A stretch of 64,000 bases of DNA from Ptychodera flava (lineage: Eukaryota > Hemichordata > Enteropneusta > Ptychoderidae). How positions within the stretch are numbered: the stretch's first letter is position 1; every line of letters starts with the position of its first letter. The notes beneath the pieces are model-generated. The model did not search any database and was not told where the DNA came from. It worked only from the letters and a program-made list of their open reading frames with translations. This document shows positions 11,171-24,772 of this stretch, piece after piece. The translations under genes were made by a program, and so were the position numbers. The stretch covers positions 31,241,933-31,305,932 of the forward strand of contig NC_091933.1 of assembly GCF_041260155.1 (NCBI RefSeq), read 5' to 3'.

Positions 11171-11405
11171 ATTGTGATTTGTACACACGGAAACTCCTCA
11201 GTGAAATCTACTGTCTCCCTGTAGACAAATTCACTGACTAGTTTTTTAAATTCTGAAATAATTTTGAGGACACCATTCTTCTCAATTCCCATTTTAAATG
11301 ATTTAGAAAAGTATGCTTGATTGAGAGAGGAGATAGCATTTTTGTAAAATTTTCCACTGATTGTGTCTTCAGCCATACAGAATGTGATGGAAAGTAGGGA
11401 GACTA
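11168..11405 (-). other. possible coding exon, not recognised
   Basis: After a possible acceptor AAACAG the minus strand stays open and has coding-like composition (ISGKFYKNAISSLNQAYFSK, then MGIEKNGVLKIISEFKKLV), ending near a GTGTGT donor. It lies upstream of the flavin reductase-like gene. No family was recognised and no phase partner was found, so it could be chance or part of another gene. Confidence 0.22.
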
Positions 11406-11412
11406 GTTGCAC

Positions 11413-14400
11413 CTGTTTTATGAAACAAAAGGATATTGATTTTCTCCAAACAGAAAGACAAAAGAAATTTGCATGCTAAGTTTCCTCAGAGAATGACCCC
11501 TTCAGTTTGTCATAAAAGTATGGCATTTGTAGTACCTGCAGAATGTGACTTTTAATGTTATTTAATGGTTTCTCTGAAATTTATACTGAAATATCTAATC
11601 GTACTTTTAAGAAATAGATATAATTAACCAAGTATCTAGAGGTTCTATATTATCGCTTTCAGGCAGTACTGAAAACGTTATAAATAATTTAATGTCGTGT
11701 GTACAAATCAAACTGAATTGTGGGTAATTCATTGTACTATGCACCGTAGTGCTACAATTTTGTAGCTACCATTTATTTATTTTTTATTTTTTTATTTATT
11801 TGAATCAGGCTCTAGGCCCATAGAAAAATACCATAAAATAAAGAAAATAACAGATACACACAAAAAATCATCTATACAGAAAAAAAACTTCAGTATAAAA
11901 TAGTTCTCCAGTGCCTGCACTGTAGTGAGTCAATATATGTACAAGCATAAATAGTCTTAAGGGGTAGACCCACCTTTCTTGAGTGATTTTGGTCATTTTT
12001 TGTTTTATGGTAAATTTTGAATCTGTCTAATATGGCGTTTGAGTGGACGATAAGTTTGAAACCATAACACACTTGGAAATGAGTTAAATTTTAACAAAAA
12101 TGAACATTGTAGGCCAGTTCGCGTGCCGTGTTTTTCTTATGTCTTAACGGTTTCCAGATTAGTCAAGGCTATCTCAAGAGCGTAAGTAGATTACGTTATC
12201 CCGTCCGGAGGAGTGCACATGCGTCAGTCTTCTTCCCAGCTGCCGGCAGGAAGTATGTCATGGCTACTGAACATGCTGAAGGTAGCCGTCGATTGCAAAA
12301 GCATGGTCCACAAAAGCGAAATATCAAGCATATGGCCGGGAATGAGAGAACAGTTAAATTGTCAGAGTTACAGTCAGGCTTAAAACTCCAGTTTCCGATG
12401 CGTTGAAAAGGTGTAAACTGGAAATGGTCGCAAGCGAGGAATGTAACGCAGAACGCTTACTCATTCAACACTGAACTGAGCTTCGAATAAAAACTGGTGA
12501 TACATCTTGCGCATAACAGAGAGGCTGCTCATTGTAGTTTACGTAATTTTTACCTCGTTTTCCTATAACACGTATATAATAGAACTGTTCCCGTACAAAA
12601 CAAATAACGGCCGAAAATCCAAATAGTAGGGCTTTGTCTTTACATGTTTGCTAAATAAAGTCCAGCATTCAAAATTAATCGCCGCCGAAAACCAAACGTA
12701 CATTTGTGTCCGCTAACAAATTACGTGGACTCAATGAAAAGTATAGTCTGACATTCAAAACTGACCCCGCCCCGATCAAACTAGGCTACTTCGAATATCC
12801 AAAATTACGTCTTTTCTGATAACAGTTTACATGTTTGTCTGCACCTTATGAAGGCCGACATTCAAAATTAATCCCGCTCCAACTAATTGCGACTGATGAT
12901 AAAAATGTCAGATGATTTTTTAACATCTGCATATGCCAAGTGAAGTCCGGCAACCAAAATTGTTACCGCTACGTTACGGCACCGTCCCTCCGGTGGTTAC
13001 GGTTTACACGTAAAGCATGCAATGAAGATTACGTTCTGTACGTCACCACAAGTTTCTATCTTTTTTGTGAAAATGGTTGCGACGTCTTTTTGTTTCGACA
13101 GTTGGGCGAGCAACATTCCTCTCAGTAGAAATTAGAAATATGCCAATAGTTTGAAATTTTATAACGAGAAACTCGCGCCGGTGTCTGCTCTGCCCGGTTT
13201 AGAAACGTGAGCTTATTGTTTTGTAAATTCTATGCGGACACAGAGGGAACGTGATGCGAGTATTGCACGTACAGTTTAGAATGATGCCGTGATTTACAAT
13301 GTAAACACAATGTTGACCAGCATTTGTTTTTCAATCTGTACCGGAGCTAATCATAGAGCATATATAATTTTTCTCGATCAACTGAACTTTAATTGGCGGA
13401 CTTGCTCATGAAGTGAGTCGAAGTCCAGGGTCGAAATCAATCTCGATTGAAAAGTATGCGATATTTCACAGCACAAATTCATGTCGGTATAGCTTTAAAA
13501 TCATTGCGATTGAATTGTTATTAGGTAATTATAAACTTATGCAATAAATTTAAAGAAGCCAAAATTGAAAATGAGAGAATAATTTCCATGAACTTGAAAA
13601 AAATTAAACAACCATGAACGTGCTTTTTTCGAATCAGCAACTACTTTTTCCTGTGGATAAACTCAATCACGCTGAAAAACAGCGTGCTGCTGGCCTGTCT
13701 ATCGTCGCTATTATAGTCAACGGATAGTCGCCACCGGAGAACGACGAATGCTCGTTTCCACACATCAGCCCACGTGATATTCAACTGTTTGATTGAAGTT
13801 CACGCATTTCATTACTTGTACAAAATTCGACCTTCGCGATTTTAGAATGACGCATTCAGTTTAATATCAGCGCGGTCACAGATTCACATCTGTTTGAGGT
13901 ACTCGCCTCCAGGGCACTCGCGAAGCCAAAACAAGTCGCTTTTAGAATTGTTCAAAGTTTCCTGTCAGAATCGATTTATTTCAGTTTTTCGCCAACTTTT
14001 TATCTTTCTATCAGGAAATCGTTTTAGATACCAGATATTGTCAGGTGTTATATTTAGTTTAGCCCAACAATGGGTTCTAACATGGCACAACACAAAGTTA
14101 GCCGGCACTAGTGCTTCTGAGGTCGGAAACCGCATTCATGTAGCTGTCCGTTTTTAGCTCCATGCCATATTCAAGGCGGACTGTGGTCGTACTTCAATAT
14201 GCAGTACGGAACGTAAAAGCTAACGTACGTAACACGGCGTTTGAATGAATTCGTCTTTGTCGGTATGTACCACATTGTAAATTCGTTGTCACGTGTCTCT
14301 CTCCAGGCAGGAAGCTGAAAACGCGGTGACGATTGCGCAACCAAAGAGAGGAAAACACAATGTCAACGGACATGGCATGCAAAATCACATAATTTTACGA

Positions 14401-15040
14401 AGTATATATGCAGCCAGCCATTTCTTCGCTTGATAATCAAATTTTAGCTGGTACACTACAGTGCACAGTTAATACGCTAGTTTGTATTTAGCAAGAAGAT
14501 AATCCCCAGATTTAGCTCGGAATGACAGTTGTGTAAATAAAGCCTAACGCTTACGCCGCGAACTGGCCGTTTCAGTGTTCATTTTCTTCCAATTTTCACG
14601 TCATGTATCATTTCATTCATACCACAAATTCAGACAATTGTGCAAAAAGTCCTGTACTTCATTATGGGCTGGGAATTTCCACCGAAAATGTGAGCGAACC
14701 GGAATTTTACCTGACTTTGTGCGACTCCAAGGGTCGCATACACATTTCTGCGATTTACTCCGTTCCGTTTTTGGCAATGTATCGCAACTTCTGGAGAGTG
14801 TAACTTGGCGCCGCGTTGACGGATTAGCCTTATCTTTGCACAGGTTGTAGTTAGTGACTGTTTCTACAAAACCGTGTCTCAGAATTCCGATAATGTTCCG
14901 AAAACAAAAGATATCGTGACAAACGTGGACAAAAGCCGTTAATTTATTCAGAATCCACCACTTCTCACTTTCAAGGCTAATTGTGCAAAAACAAAGCAGA
15001 GTATCAAAAATCCAAGACACGGTTTTTTAAACAACTTACC
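11413..15040. other. long stretch without a recognised gene
   Basis: Mostly unique sequence. Scattered CpG-rich spots (near 12190-12260, 13150-13260 and 13700-13790) could be regulatory, but no exon chain or repeat family was identified. Confidence 0.4.
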
Positions 15041-15042
15041 CT

Positions 15043-17524
15043 CCCTTACGGAAAATTGAGATCTACATCTAGTCCACATTAGATCTACAGTAGACTTTAT
15101 TTTAATTGGGCAGTAGATGAACTGCTTCATCTACTTTTGTGCATACTAATGAGGTCATAGTTCAGAGAGTAGATGAAATGTAGACAAAATGTGGATGAAA
15201 AATTAGATGAAATTTAGATCTCAGGTAGATGAAATGTAGACAAGATGTAGATCTGTTGCTTCGTCTACTTTTGTGCATATTAATCATCAGGTCATAGTTT
15301 AGAGAGTAGATAAAATGTAGATGAAAGGTAGACAAGATGTAGATGGAATAAATTACGTATAAGATAGCTTAGACAAAGAACAAGAAATTAGTGAGGCATG
15401 GAGATCTTGCAAAAGTGTTGAAAATGAAAATGTAAGTATGTTAACATATGTCAATCAATTTTTAGACTTTAAAAATTGACCGATGGCCATGGTGTAGCAC
15501 AGGCTAGGGCTGCAGTTCATGATGAGTATCACAATATTGCATATCACAACAACATCCTCTTGATGTAATTTGCTGGCAACTTCACTGAGCACCATGGTAT
15601 CAATGGACCTTTGCATAATATGAGATATCTCACGCTGGAAAAATCAATCATTCAATGACCGATCATGAGTGGTATTCAGGTCGAAACAGAGAGTAGAACA
15701 TTGCGCATGCTTAGGCCTACTCAAATTTTTCAAAATCTTTCTCAACTGTACATACATCATTACATGATTAACAGAACAAACTGCATACAAAGCATTTCAG
15801 TACATTCAACGACGCTTTATTAAAAAATTTAGAACTGAAATATTCTACATGTTACACAATCAAAATTCATATGGTCGTGGTATTAAAACAGGTGATCAAC
15901 AAACCTTGCCTACCTCACGGGCCTACCTTACAAGTTGCATTACAATTACCGCAGTACCAGTACAGGTGTATTATACTGGCAGTGTAGAGGCACTGCCATC
16001 GTCAAGTTATCGATGCCAACCTATGTCTCAACCCGATGTAATTCTCGATCGGAACACTTTCTATGCATATCAGAATTGATGTCACATTGTTTCCACGGTG
16101 TACAGATGACGAAAATGTGCTTGAAAAATAAGATTTGTTGAAGTACGAATGGTGAGCAGGCTGGCTTCTCTCCCCGATATGCATTGATATGCTGAACCGT
16201 TGAAAACATGGCGCCTTCTGATTGCGCATGCGCATAAGGTCAACTCTCACAGTTGACCCGGAAATCGAAGCCAGTTACAAGGTCATTTGCTCTAAAAGAG
16301 CAAGAGGTGGAGGCTGAAAGGTGGTGGGGAGATCAGTCCATGCGCGAACTCTCCATGAAAATGCAAGAAAATACGTCGCTCAGGTGAAAAAATTACTTAA
16401 AGCAGTACTGGTAATTTTTAAAGCTGACTTGTGTTATGCATGTGTACTGAAATGCCATTGCCAAAATAACACTGTAATGTATTATGTAGTCTAATATCTG
16501 TTGTGGCAATGATAACAATGTCAATACAATTATTTGTAAGTTGACTGAGAGATAGGGCCGTGGCTGCTGATTTTCACACGATTCAGAAGTGACTCATGAT
16601 ACTCAGAAAGTTTTATACGAGGATAGTTTTGATTTTATTTTTTACAATTAAAAGCAGCTGGGATATCAAACAGGTTCGTTTGATTGTTTGCTGGATATGA
16701 AGCCGAGGAAATAAAGTTATCAGTTAACAAATAGCTCACTTGCATATTTATGAAGTTTTGTAATTAGTCACATAACTCCAAAAAAAAACTTACGAATTAG
16801 ATCAGGGTCCGGCCCGTGGTTAGATGCAACTGTATTGACCCATCTGAAGAAAGTATCAATGAAAACATTGATTTTTTTTATTCTTTTTATTGTGATTCAC
16901 TTTAAAGTCACTTTTTCAAAATTAATTACTGGATAATCTTTACATTTTTAACTTTACCACAAAATTGTAGTTTGATTCCTGTGATATTTTGCATTTGTGT
17001 TCCTCGAGTTAAACAGGAGTGCCTTAATTAGGATGAAAAAAAAATTAATTCACTAATTTCTTCTCTCTATTGTTGTACAGTATATATTCAAATGTAAGGT
17101 AAAATGTCTTGTCTTTTACTGATGCCTTCTCGCATGGATCCTGCAGTTTGCCAATCATAGAATTTGAAGGGATTGGATTGTTGGACATAGTATACAGCAA
17201 GAAACAGTACATTAGATTAAATGTAGACAAGATGGTGATTTTTGAAGTAGAAGTAGATGAGTCTTTGTTTGCCTAAGTGAATTTTGTAGATGAAACTCCC
17301 TTAGATTGGACGGTAGATCAGTGTAGATCAAGCGTAGACGAAGTTAGTGTGAAATGTAGACATAGTCATGTCTGGTGTGGACAATATCTGTAGACAAAGC
17401 TTCATGTAGACAAACTGCTGTGGCTGTTCATCTACAAAACCCTGATGTAGATCTACATAAAGTCTACTGCAGACGGTCCGTAGATCTACTCTCATCTACT
17501 GTGGACATAGGTTTTCCGTAAGGG
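15043..17524. mobile_element. non-autonomous DNA transposon with GTAGAT-rich ends
   Basis: Terminal inverted repeat CCCTTACGGAAAA (15043-15055) and TTTTCCGTAAGGG (17512-17524). Both subterminal 300 bp are packed with GTAGATGAAATGTAGACAA-like motifs and their complements (15055-15360 and 17220-17505). The centre has no transposase. No target duplication could be fixed. Confidence 0.75.
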
Positions 17525-17824
17525 CTGCCATCGATTGCAGTAAACGGCTCACCAATTGCCATCACCCTCTCGTACTTACACTTTTTTAAGTGAAAAAAAC
17601 TCAAAAACACACATTTTTGAGCAAAACAAACACATGCAAACAGGTTTTGAAATATTCTCACAATTTTTATAATCTTCAACTGTCGACCTACCCAAACATA
17701 TACTACATGTTGGGTTAAAGATTCATTTTAATGGTAAAAAATCAGGTTAAAGAACAGTGTCTGCGAATGTGGCTCCCCCTTAATATAAGAATTCTGAGAT
17801 CTCTTAATTCTGTTCATAAAGTTA

Positions 17825-18870
17825 AAATATAGTGACAACATCACTGTTCGCTCCCATATAGTTATCAAAACAAGTCAACAATTGTATGAAACATATACAT
17901 ACAGACAGACTGACATACACAGACTGGCACAGAGTGATGACATTGACCCCAAGTGTGCCTTGGCCCATGGAGAGTGATAAAGATATAACAAACAGCTGAA
18001 TGTAATGATAAAATAGTTAAGTATAGGCCTATACAGCACTGAGAGTGAATGTTACAGCAATTTGATTAGTTTCTTTTCCTTTTCTACTTCTGTGATAATA
18101 TTTAAGACAATCAATCTGCAAGGCAGTTTACGTACGCCATTCTAACACTCGCAGGTTTTATTTTTGTCGTTTATGCGGAAAATGCAGGCAAATGTTTATT
18201 TATGCATATTAATGAGAGAGAACAGTGACGTGGTATTGACAAATATGTTATTTTTTACAAGCACACAGTAAACTGTTCTTGATTTTTCATTTACAATATT
18301 TGACATAGACTGAAGTACATAACATGCAACAAATGTTTACAGTTTGCCCCATACACCAGATACATGGAGAAATTTCAACATACAATCATCAACTCAGAAA
18401 CTCTACAGGAAAAAGTAAACATTGTTTTCTTCCAGAACAGCTTGTACATCCACATCTGGAACAACTTACAAACTTAAGGAATTACACAAGGATGATGACA
18501 CAAGAGATAAAGTTAACTGTGGTGAACTTGACTATTCCTTTCAAATCCTTACCTAACTTGACATCTTAAACTAAAATACACTGCATGGTTAATTGTGCAC
18601 AAAAATACATCGGGGTGGACCATCTGATAAGGGATGGTGTCTGGAAGATCGATGAGGTACATTATCTTTTTTATCCGATCCATTGTACATTCTTTTTTCC
18701 CCACTCTCCCACCTTTTCTTTTTGTCAAACCTTCTCTGGCTGAATTTTTTATTGGCATTTGTTTGGAATTTTTTCAAAATCTGCCAGGATTTTTTTACCG
18801 CATTTCAACACCAAATACAGTTTACCATATCAAATGCTTACTAAATCACCACATTATATATTCTTAGTTC
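17825..18870. repeat. dispersed 1-kb repeat, copy 1
   Basis: Matches 48855-49925 almost throughout: CACTGTTCGCTCCCATA, GACCCCAAGTGTGCCTTGG, GTTAAGTATAGGCCTA, ATGCAACAAATGTTTACA and ATTGTACATTCTTTTTTCCC. No coding seen. Confidence 0.88.
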
Positions 18871-18879
18871 CAGTAGGTA

Positions 18880-19270
18880 TAAAATTACTGAAAAAAAATC
18901 TTAAAAATACAAAATGAAAGATATCCCAGTAAAACTGAAAGTTTCGCAATGTTGCCCCAAAATTCAAAATTCCGGATTTCATCTTAATTTCAATATATCT
19001 TATTAACAAAAACCCTAAGGACCGGTTTGCTAAATATCAAAGCAATCAGACTGGTAAATTTTGAGAAACAAATTTTTTGACCAAAAATGAGAAAAAATTG
19101 CCCCCCAAAATACAAAATTGCAGATTTCATCCTAATTTTAAATATATCAAATTAACATAAACCCTAGGAACCTGTACACTAGATATCAAAGCTACCAGAT
19201 CACAAGTTTAGGAGAAAAATTTTTGACCAAAAAAGGCAAAATTGCCCCCAAAATAAAAAAAATAGCGCCA
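18880..19270. repeat. AT-rich tandem family (TTTTTGACCAAAAA type)
   Basis: Two to three copies of a unit of roughly 150-170 bp with AATTGCAGATTTCATC, CCTAGGAACCTGTA, ATATCAAAGC and TTTTTGACCAAAAA. Related arrays occur at 21060, 38880, 45520 and 50170. Confidence 0.8.
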
Positions 19271-19299
19271 ATGGCACTTGATCACAACTGGCACATTGT

Positions 19300-20085
19300 G
19301 AAACTACTCATAATTAATGAGGTACAATATGTGGCGTCATGCGGTGTCCCATCATACCATATATGAAGGGTGTAGCACTTGTGGTTACTGAGTTATGGAC
19401 AAATATGTATTTTCAGGTCAAATGTCACTGAGGTCATGTGACATTTTGTCAAAAAAATTGAATTGCTAAGTCATCCCTATATACCAAAAATCAGACCTAG
19501 CTCTATTGGCTCGCTCAAAATTAGATATGCACATAATTAATGAGGTACAATATGTGGCGTCATAAGGTGTCCCATCATACCATATATGAAGGGTGTAGCA
19601 CTTGTGGTTACTGAGTTATGGACAAATATGTATATTTGAGGTCAAAGGTCACCGAGGTCACGGGAGATTTTGTCAAAATATTTTATATATCTGCGTGAAC
19701 GGAGGGACATGACCCAATCTATAAGGCCCTGGACTTCATCCATGGGACCTAAAAACTGTGTCACTGAATCCTTTTTGCAATATGAATATGATGACAAACT
19801 AAATTTTTATTTTACTTGCCCTTATACATGGATTCTATAGACAGCTGACTTATACATGGTAGTCTATGGTGGTGTAAACTAAAAAGTCCTCTAACATGGC
19901 AAAATCGACGTGCATCTGTATGGGGTAGGGTACTATCCTTGTGCAAAGTTTGAAAGAAATTGACCAGGGCATGTCTGAGATATCTGCGTGAACAGACGGA
20001 CGGATGCACACACGGACGCAGGCACGCACACACGGACATGACCAAACCTATAAGTCCCCCGGACGGTGTCCGTGGAGACTAATTA
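19300..20085 (+). repeat. AGGTCA-type units with tails and hairpins
   Basis: About 1.7 AGGTCA-type 223-bp units (19300-19675), then ATCTGCGTGAACGGA, a single 26-bp-type segment (19820-19875), a second GATATCTGCGTGAACAGA and (ACGG/ACGC)n, closing with AAGTCCCCCGG..CCGTGGAGACTAA. The order resembles 1-2830. Confidence 0.85.
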
Positions 20086-21055
20086 GACAGACCACGAAGT
20101 CAATGAGCAACATACAGCTGAAAGACTATTTTTCACATTGCGATTTTAAGCCCATTTTTATGAGAAAAGGGACATGTATATGTATATGGAGAAAACAGCA
20201 GAAGACATATTTGTAAATTGTTTGTTAAGTGACAATCATATATGCATCTCTTGAAATTTTGTGGTTATAAGGTATAACAGTAGTGTAAGAATAATGAGGT
20301 TAGAATAAGTTAGTAAAGCTAAGTTGACAGTAATTAAGATTACAAAATTATACACTAAGCTGAGGAAATCTGAATGAAATAAATGTTGAAAAGTAGCAAA
20401 GTCATGGTCATCTTTTGTCTAATACCTTGTGTAAGTTCATGAACTTTACATAAATCTTGCTATAGATTTGTTGCTAATGGGCAATAACTGTGTTTCAGAT
20501 CATTTGAGAGCGAATCAATCCATGACAGGTTTAAATTGTTATATACTTCTATTTAAAGGAGAGAAACGTCTCAAATAATTTTTTCCCTGTAATTTCCTGT
20601 GAGAACACATGGACATGCGTAGGACTCTATGCTGGTGCTACCTTGCAACTTGTCATGGCATTGTTAACCTGTTCACCCTAATTTCCTGTAGACAGGTCCA
20701 CACTCACCATTGATAACAATGGGTTTGGGCCATACCATGGTAGTGAAAGACTGTAACATGTGAGGTCATGGATACTTAATCTCAGGAATGTCAAAGTCTG
20801 TATATTGACTCAAGGATGTTACATAACAAATGCTTAGGTCATCTCAAAAGTGAGAATCTAAACTATGAAATATGTTTTTTTTTATTGCTTTTGATACCCA
20901 AAAGAGCATAGAAATCTCTTATACTTTGAATCAGCCATCCTGCATATTTCTAACATTCATCAAAACCTCATTTCTGTTCCACAACTCATAAAACAGTCCA
21001 CAATGCAGGATTGGTGTACATTCCAAAACTACATATATGAAAGACCCCTAAAATC
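20086..21055. other. no gene recognised
   Basis: AT-rich, apparently unique. No exon, hairpin or tandem repeat stands out. Confidence 0.4.
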
Positions 21056-21059
21056 AATT

Positions 21060-21935
21060 AGTTAAAAAGGGGGGTTAGAAATTTCCCAAAACTATATAAC
21101 CGCCACTCCGTTTGGCTCCATTTTTCGGAATTGGAACCTTGGAACCAGTCTATGTATCGGTACCAAATATCAACGCAGTCTGTTCAGCAGTTTTTGACTT
21201 TTTGTCGTTTACGGAAATGGACGACATCAAACACCGGTTGAAACCACCTCTATATCACAACTTCCAGTTGTGATAAAAATTGCCAGTTTCAACATACCTT
21301 CAATACATTATATTGAGATTAATCTTAGATACCTGTATACCAAATATCAAAGCTATCAAATCAGTAGTTTTTGGATTAAAAAATTTTTTATCAAAAATTG
21401 GGAAAATTGCCCCAAAATTACAAATATGACAATATCAATACAATTTGTACAAGCATGACTGAGGTCATTCTGAGGAACATGAATATTAAGTTTCATAGCA
21501 ATCACACCAGTGATTTCAGAGAACAAGATTTTTTGACTAAAAACGGAAAAAATACCCTAAAAATACAAACATGCAAATTTCATCCCAATTTTTGCACACA
21601 TAATTTAGAATACCTAAAGAAATCTGCATACCAAGTTTCAACCAAATCTGACCAATGCTTACTGAGTTTTAGCCATTTGCAGGATTTTTCCTTTTTTCCC
21701 CCTCATTTGCATATTTTTGGCACTGACATGTTCATTTGAACAAATTCACATCTCCACCCCTAGGTGCACCTGTACACCAAATACTAAGACAGTAGGTGCT
21801 ACGGTTTAAGAGTTTTTGATGTGGACGGACATACATACATACATACATACATACATACATACAGACGACATTTTTCCACCTTATACGAATACCTCCCATT
21901 TGCATATATAACATATGCATATATGGGAGCGTAAA
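21060..21935 (+). repeat. AT-rich tandem family with (ACAT)n tail and hairpin
   Basis: Diverged units (ATACCAAATATCAAAGCTAT, TTTTTGACTAAAAAC) run into GATGTGGACGGACATACATA, (ACAT)n and a terminal hairpin near 21890-21935 (TCCCATTTGCATATAT and its complement). Confidence 0.82.
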
Positions 21936-21999
21936 AATGTTTTTACGCAGTAACTCGCCAAAAAGACAATACATCATAGACAACAAACATGGTACTAAT

Positions 22000-22460
22000 A
22001 CTACAACGTCTTGACAGATTAAAAAGTCGTCTGAAACAATTATTATACGCCACTCGAATTTTCGTTAGAGAGCGCTTTGTAAAGGTGGACCAAAGCTGGC
22101 AGCAGTATAAATTTGAGCAAAATTTATACCAGCTTCGGGTAATGGCGGCTCCCAGAAACACTCGCACTGTGTTTTGAACGTGATCGACATATTTGAACGA
22201 ATACCAAACCCCATAAATGACAAGATTAGTGTAGTATAGTGTTTAGTATTCGGTAGTGATAAATCGGTACGACCAAATGCAGTAAATATGTGGGATTTCA
22301 CATCAAAATGCCGCGTCATGTGCGACGCGCTTATTTTGAAAGCTACAGGGCCATCAGCACTGTAGAGCTACTATACTAAGGTGAGCGAGGTCGCAAAAAC
22401 TAAAACTCGCCGACCGCCTGACACCGTAGAGCTATAATTTTGCAGCCAATGTACACCATG
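22000..22460. repeat. interspersed repeat, copy 2
   Basis: Shares GGGTAATGGCGGCTCCCAG, GATCGACATATTTGAACGAA, CAGTAAATATGTGGGATTTC and CGCCGACCGCCTGACACC with 10755-11170. Confidence 0.72.
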
Positions 22461-22676
22461 GAGGTATAGAGACCCTCCATGTGTACACCAAGCTTTTCGG
22501 AGGAAGTGCAGCTGTCACCAATACCGAACAGAGGTCCTATAGACCGGTCCTACTAAGTACTGCCCGTCACTGCCCGTCAGAAATTAACCTTCCAATTACT
22601 GTAATCTGTCGATATATCAATACCATTGAGACCACTTATATAATAGAAGCTACAAAATAAGAGTCTGTTTTACTCC

Positions 22677-23521
22677 CGGGGGGGGTACCTGCCCTGAGAA
22701 GTGGTAGGGGTGTGCGGCCGCACGTAAAAAACCCGGGCCCATTTTAGACCTAAAATCTCGTTATTTTAGGACCCCATTTTAGACCTTATGACCTTTGACC
22801 CAGGTCAAAAGTCATAGTGTCAAAATTTGCAAAAACGTAATCGGGTAAAAAGCAAGCATTTGCAAGACTGAGCTACCGGCAGAGCTTACCACTGTACTGC
22901 ATTTACGGCTTTGTTGTTGCTGGCCAAGCCATGATTTCCGAAAAACGTTTTTGGAAATACTAAAAAAATTGAGTGAAAGAAACTATCTTTCACCCTCACC
23001 AAAGTTTTGTCCAGCTTCTGAAATTATCAGTTATCTGCAGTTACAGTCTGACTGGTGGTTTTTAAAATTCCAAACTACAAGAAGCCTCGCCGTTCGTCAA
23101 TAAGGCACTGCAGTTTTCCCATGGTCAACCTGTTATGATAGTAGTAGAAGAGCCACTTTGTTTCGATATTTTCTATTGGGCAAAATTCTTCCATATATGG
23201 AGTTCTGACCAATTAGTGACAGTGTTTTAAAACAAAGTCTGTGTTTATTTGGCTAAAGTCAGGGGGTCTCTTTAATGGTTCCCCTGACACACAAAAAGAT
23301 ATCGATGCTTATTGAGTGCAGCTCAAAACCCTGTGCTAGGAAGACGGGAACTGACAGTTGGAATTTGTTCTTGTGTGGCACTCAAAAATCGACCCCATTT
23401 TAGACCCTGGTTTACTGTGAGTTGATACCCCCATTTTAGACCAAGTTGCTGAAATACCCACCCCATTGGGCGCACGTATACATATGGCAAGTAATGGAAG
23501 TACCCCCCCCCCCCCCCGTGT
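22677..23521. mobile_element. DNA element with poly-G/poly-C ends and 9-bp target duplication
   Basis: Starts CGGGGGGGGTAC and ends GTACCCCCCCC..CCGTGT. TTTTACTCC flanks both sides (22668-22676 and 23522-23530). 845 bp, internal CCATTTTAGACC motifs near both ends, no transposase. A 9-bp duplication fits Mutator-like elements. Confidence 0.82.
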
Positions 23522-23594
23522 TTTTACTCCATGCCCGAGTCCTGTCTCAGAACTAACGTGAATATTGGAGCGCTAAGTTCTCTACTCGACGGGC

Positions 23595-24235
23595 AGTGAT
23601 GATAGGCAGTGTTCGGACATCGATTACGATCAGCGTTGCCACTCGTTCGCAAATCAACATTTTCTGATCTTGGAATATTATTTCGTTCGTTTTTACAAAG
23701 AGTAGTGGTCTTGGTATTGAGATATCAACTGATTACAGTCGTTGAAAGGTAAATTTCCCGACGGCAGTGACGGGCAGTGGTCGGACGTCGACGGGCAGTA
23801 TGTATGGCCAATGCCTTGGTGATGCATGTACGATTTGCTGCGAAAACGAGCCCTGCCACTCCTTGACGTGTTCTGCTGGGAGTGGGGAAAACGAGCCCTG
23901 CCACTCCTTGACGTGTTCTCTGCTGGGAGTACTCCAATGACCAAGCTACCCGAGTGGCAGAGGCTACGGATTCGCAGCAAATGTACGATCACACGATTAG
24001 CGTTGCTACTCGTTCGCAAATCAACATTTTCTGGATCTTGGAATATTATTTCGTTCGTTTTTACAAAGAGTAGTGGTCTTTGGTATTGAGATATCAACTG
24101 ATTACAGTCGTTGAAAGGTAAATTTCCCGACGGCAGTGACGGGCAGTGGTCGGACGTCGACGGGCAGTATGTATGGCCAATGCCTTGGTGATGCATGTAC
24201 GATCACACGATTAGCGTTGCTACTCGTTCGAAAAT
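23595..24235. repeat. tandem host repeat around the BEL insertion
   Basis: Two direct copies of about 240 bp (23625-23836 and 23990-24206) contain TCAACATTTTCTG, ATATCAACTGATTACAG and GACGGGCAGT motifs. Between them sits a shorter direct repeat of AACGAGCCCTGCCACTCC. The same sequence resumes at 30214-30358 beyond the retrotransposon. Confidence 0.8.
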
Positions 24236-24239
24236 CAAC
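24234..24239. repeat. target-site duplication of BEL/Pao (left copy)
   Basis: ATCAAC here and at 30212-30217. The sequence continues ATTTTCTGGATC after the right copy, exactly as at the unoccupied relative near 24015. Confidence 0.9.
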
Positions 24240-24521
24240 TGTACGGGATGGGGATTTGAGCAAGGTTCTGGGTCAGTATAAATTACTGGATCGACACCCG
24301 AATCAGCGTTCAACCGCTTTATTGACTAGAACTCAACAACACTAAAACTAGTACTGAACAGTAACATCTAGAACGTGAGAAAAGTATCCATTTTTGGCGG
24401 GATACCGCAACATCACAAACTCGATGTGATTGGCTAATGAATACTGAAAGCTGATTGGCTATCATAGTTCAAAGTCTGAATCCGCACAACAAGTCCACGA
24501 AAATAAACTTTCATCTCCGAT
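24240..24521 (-). repeat. 3' LTR of the BEL/Pao element
   Basis: 282 bp, differing from the 5' LTR at about two positions (a t/g change near 24256 and a t/a change near 24284). Confidence 0.93.
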
Positions 24522-24534
24522 ATTTCTCCCGGGC
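24522..24534 (-). promoter_or_regulatory. polypurine tract of BEL/Pao
   Basis: Minus strand CCCGGGAGAAAT directly before the 3' LTR, a purine run suited to priming plus-strand DNA synthesis. Confidence 0.5.
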
Positions 24535-24772
24535 CGCGGAATTTTTGAGAAATAGCTCAATCAATAAATCTAATGAAAACTTGAACATTGCTTTATCTAA
24601 ACACAAACTGAAATGCTGAAATGTGTCTTTACTCAGTTCTTGTAATGCACATTAATGAGAGCAAGAGTTAACTTCTAATGGGTAAAGTTTGTTCACGGGT
24701 CTACTTGTATGTCCCATGGCTGTCTTAATCTCCGCTGATCTTACAAGGTTGTCGCGTCCGTAGTTGAGTCTT

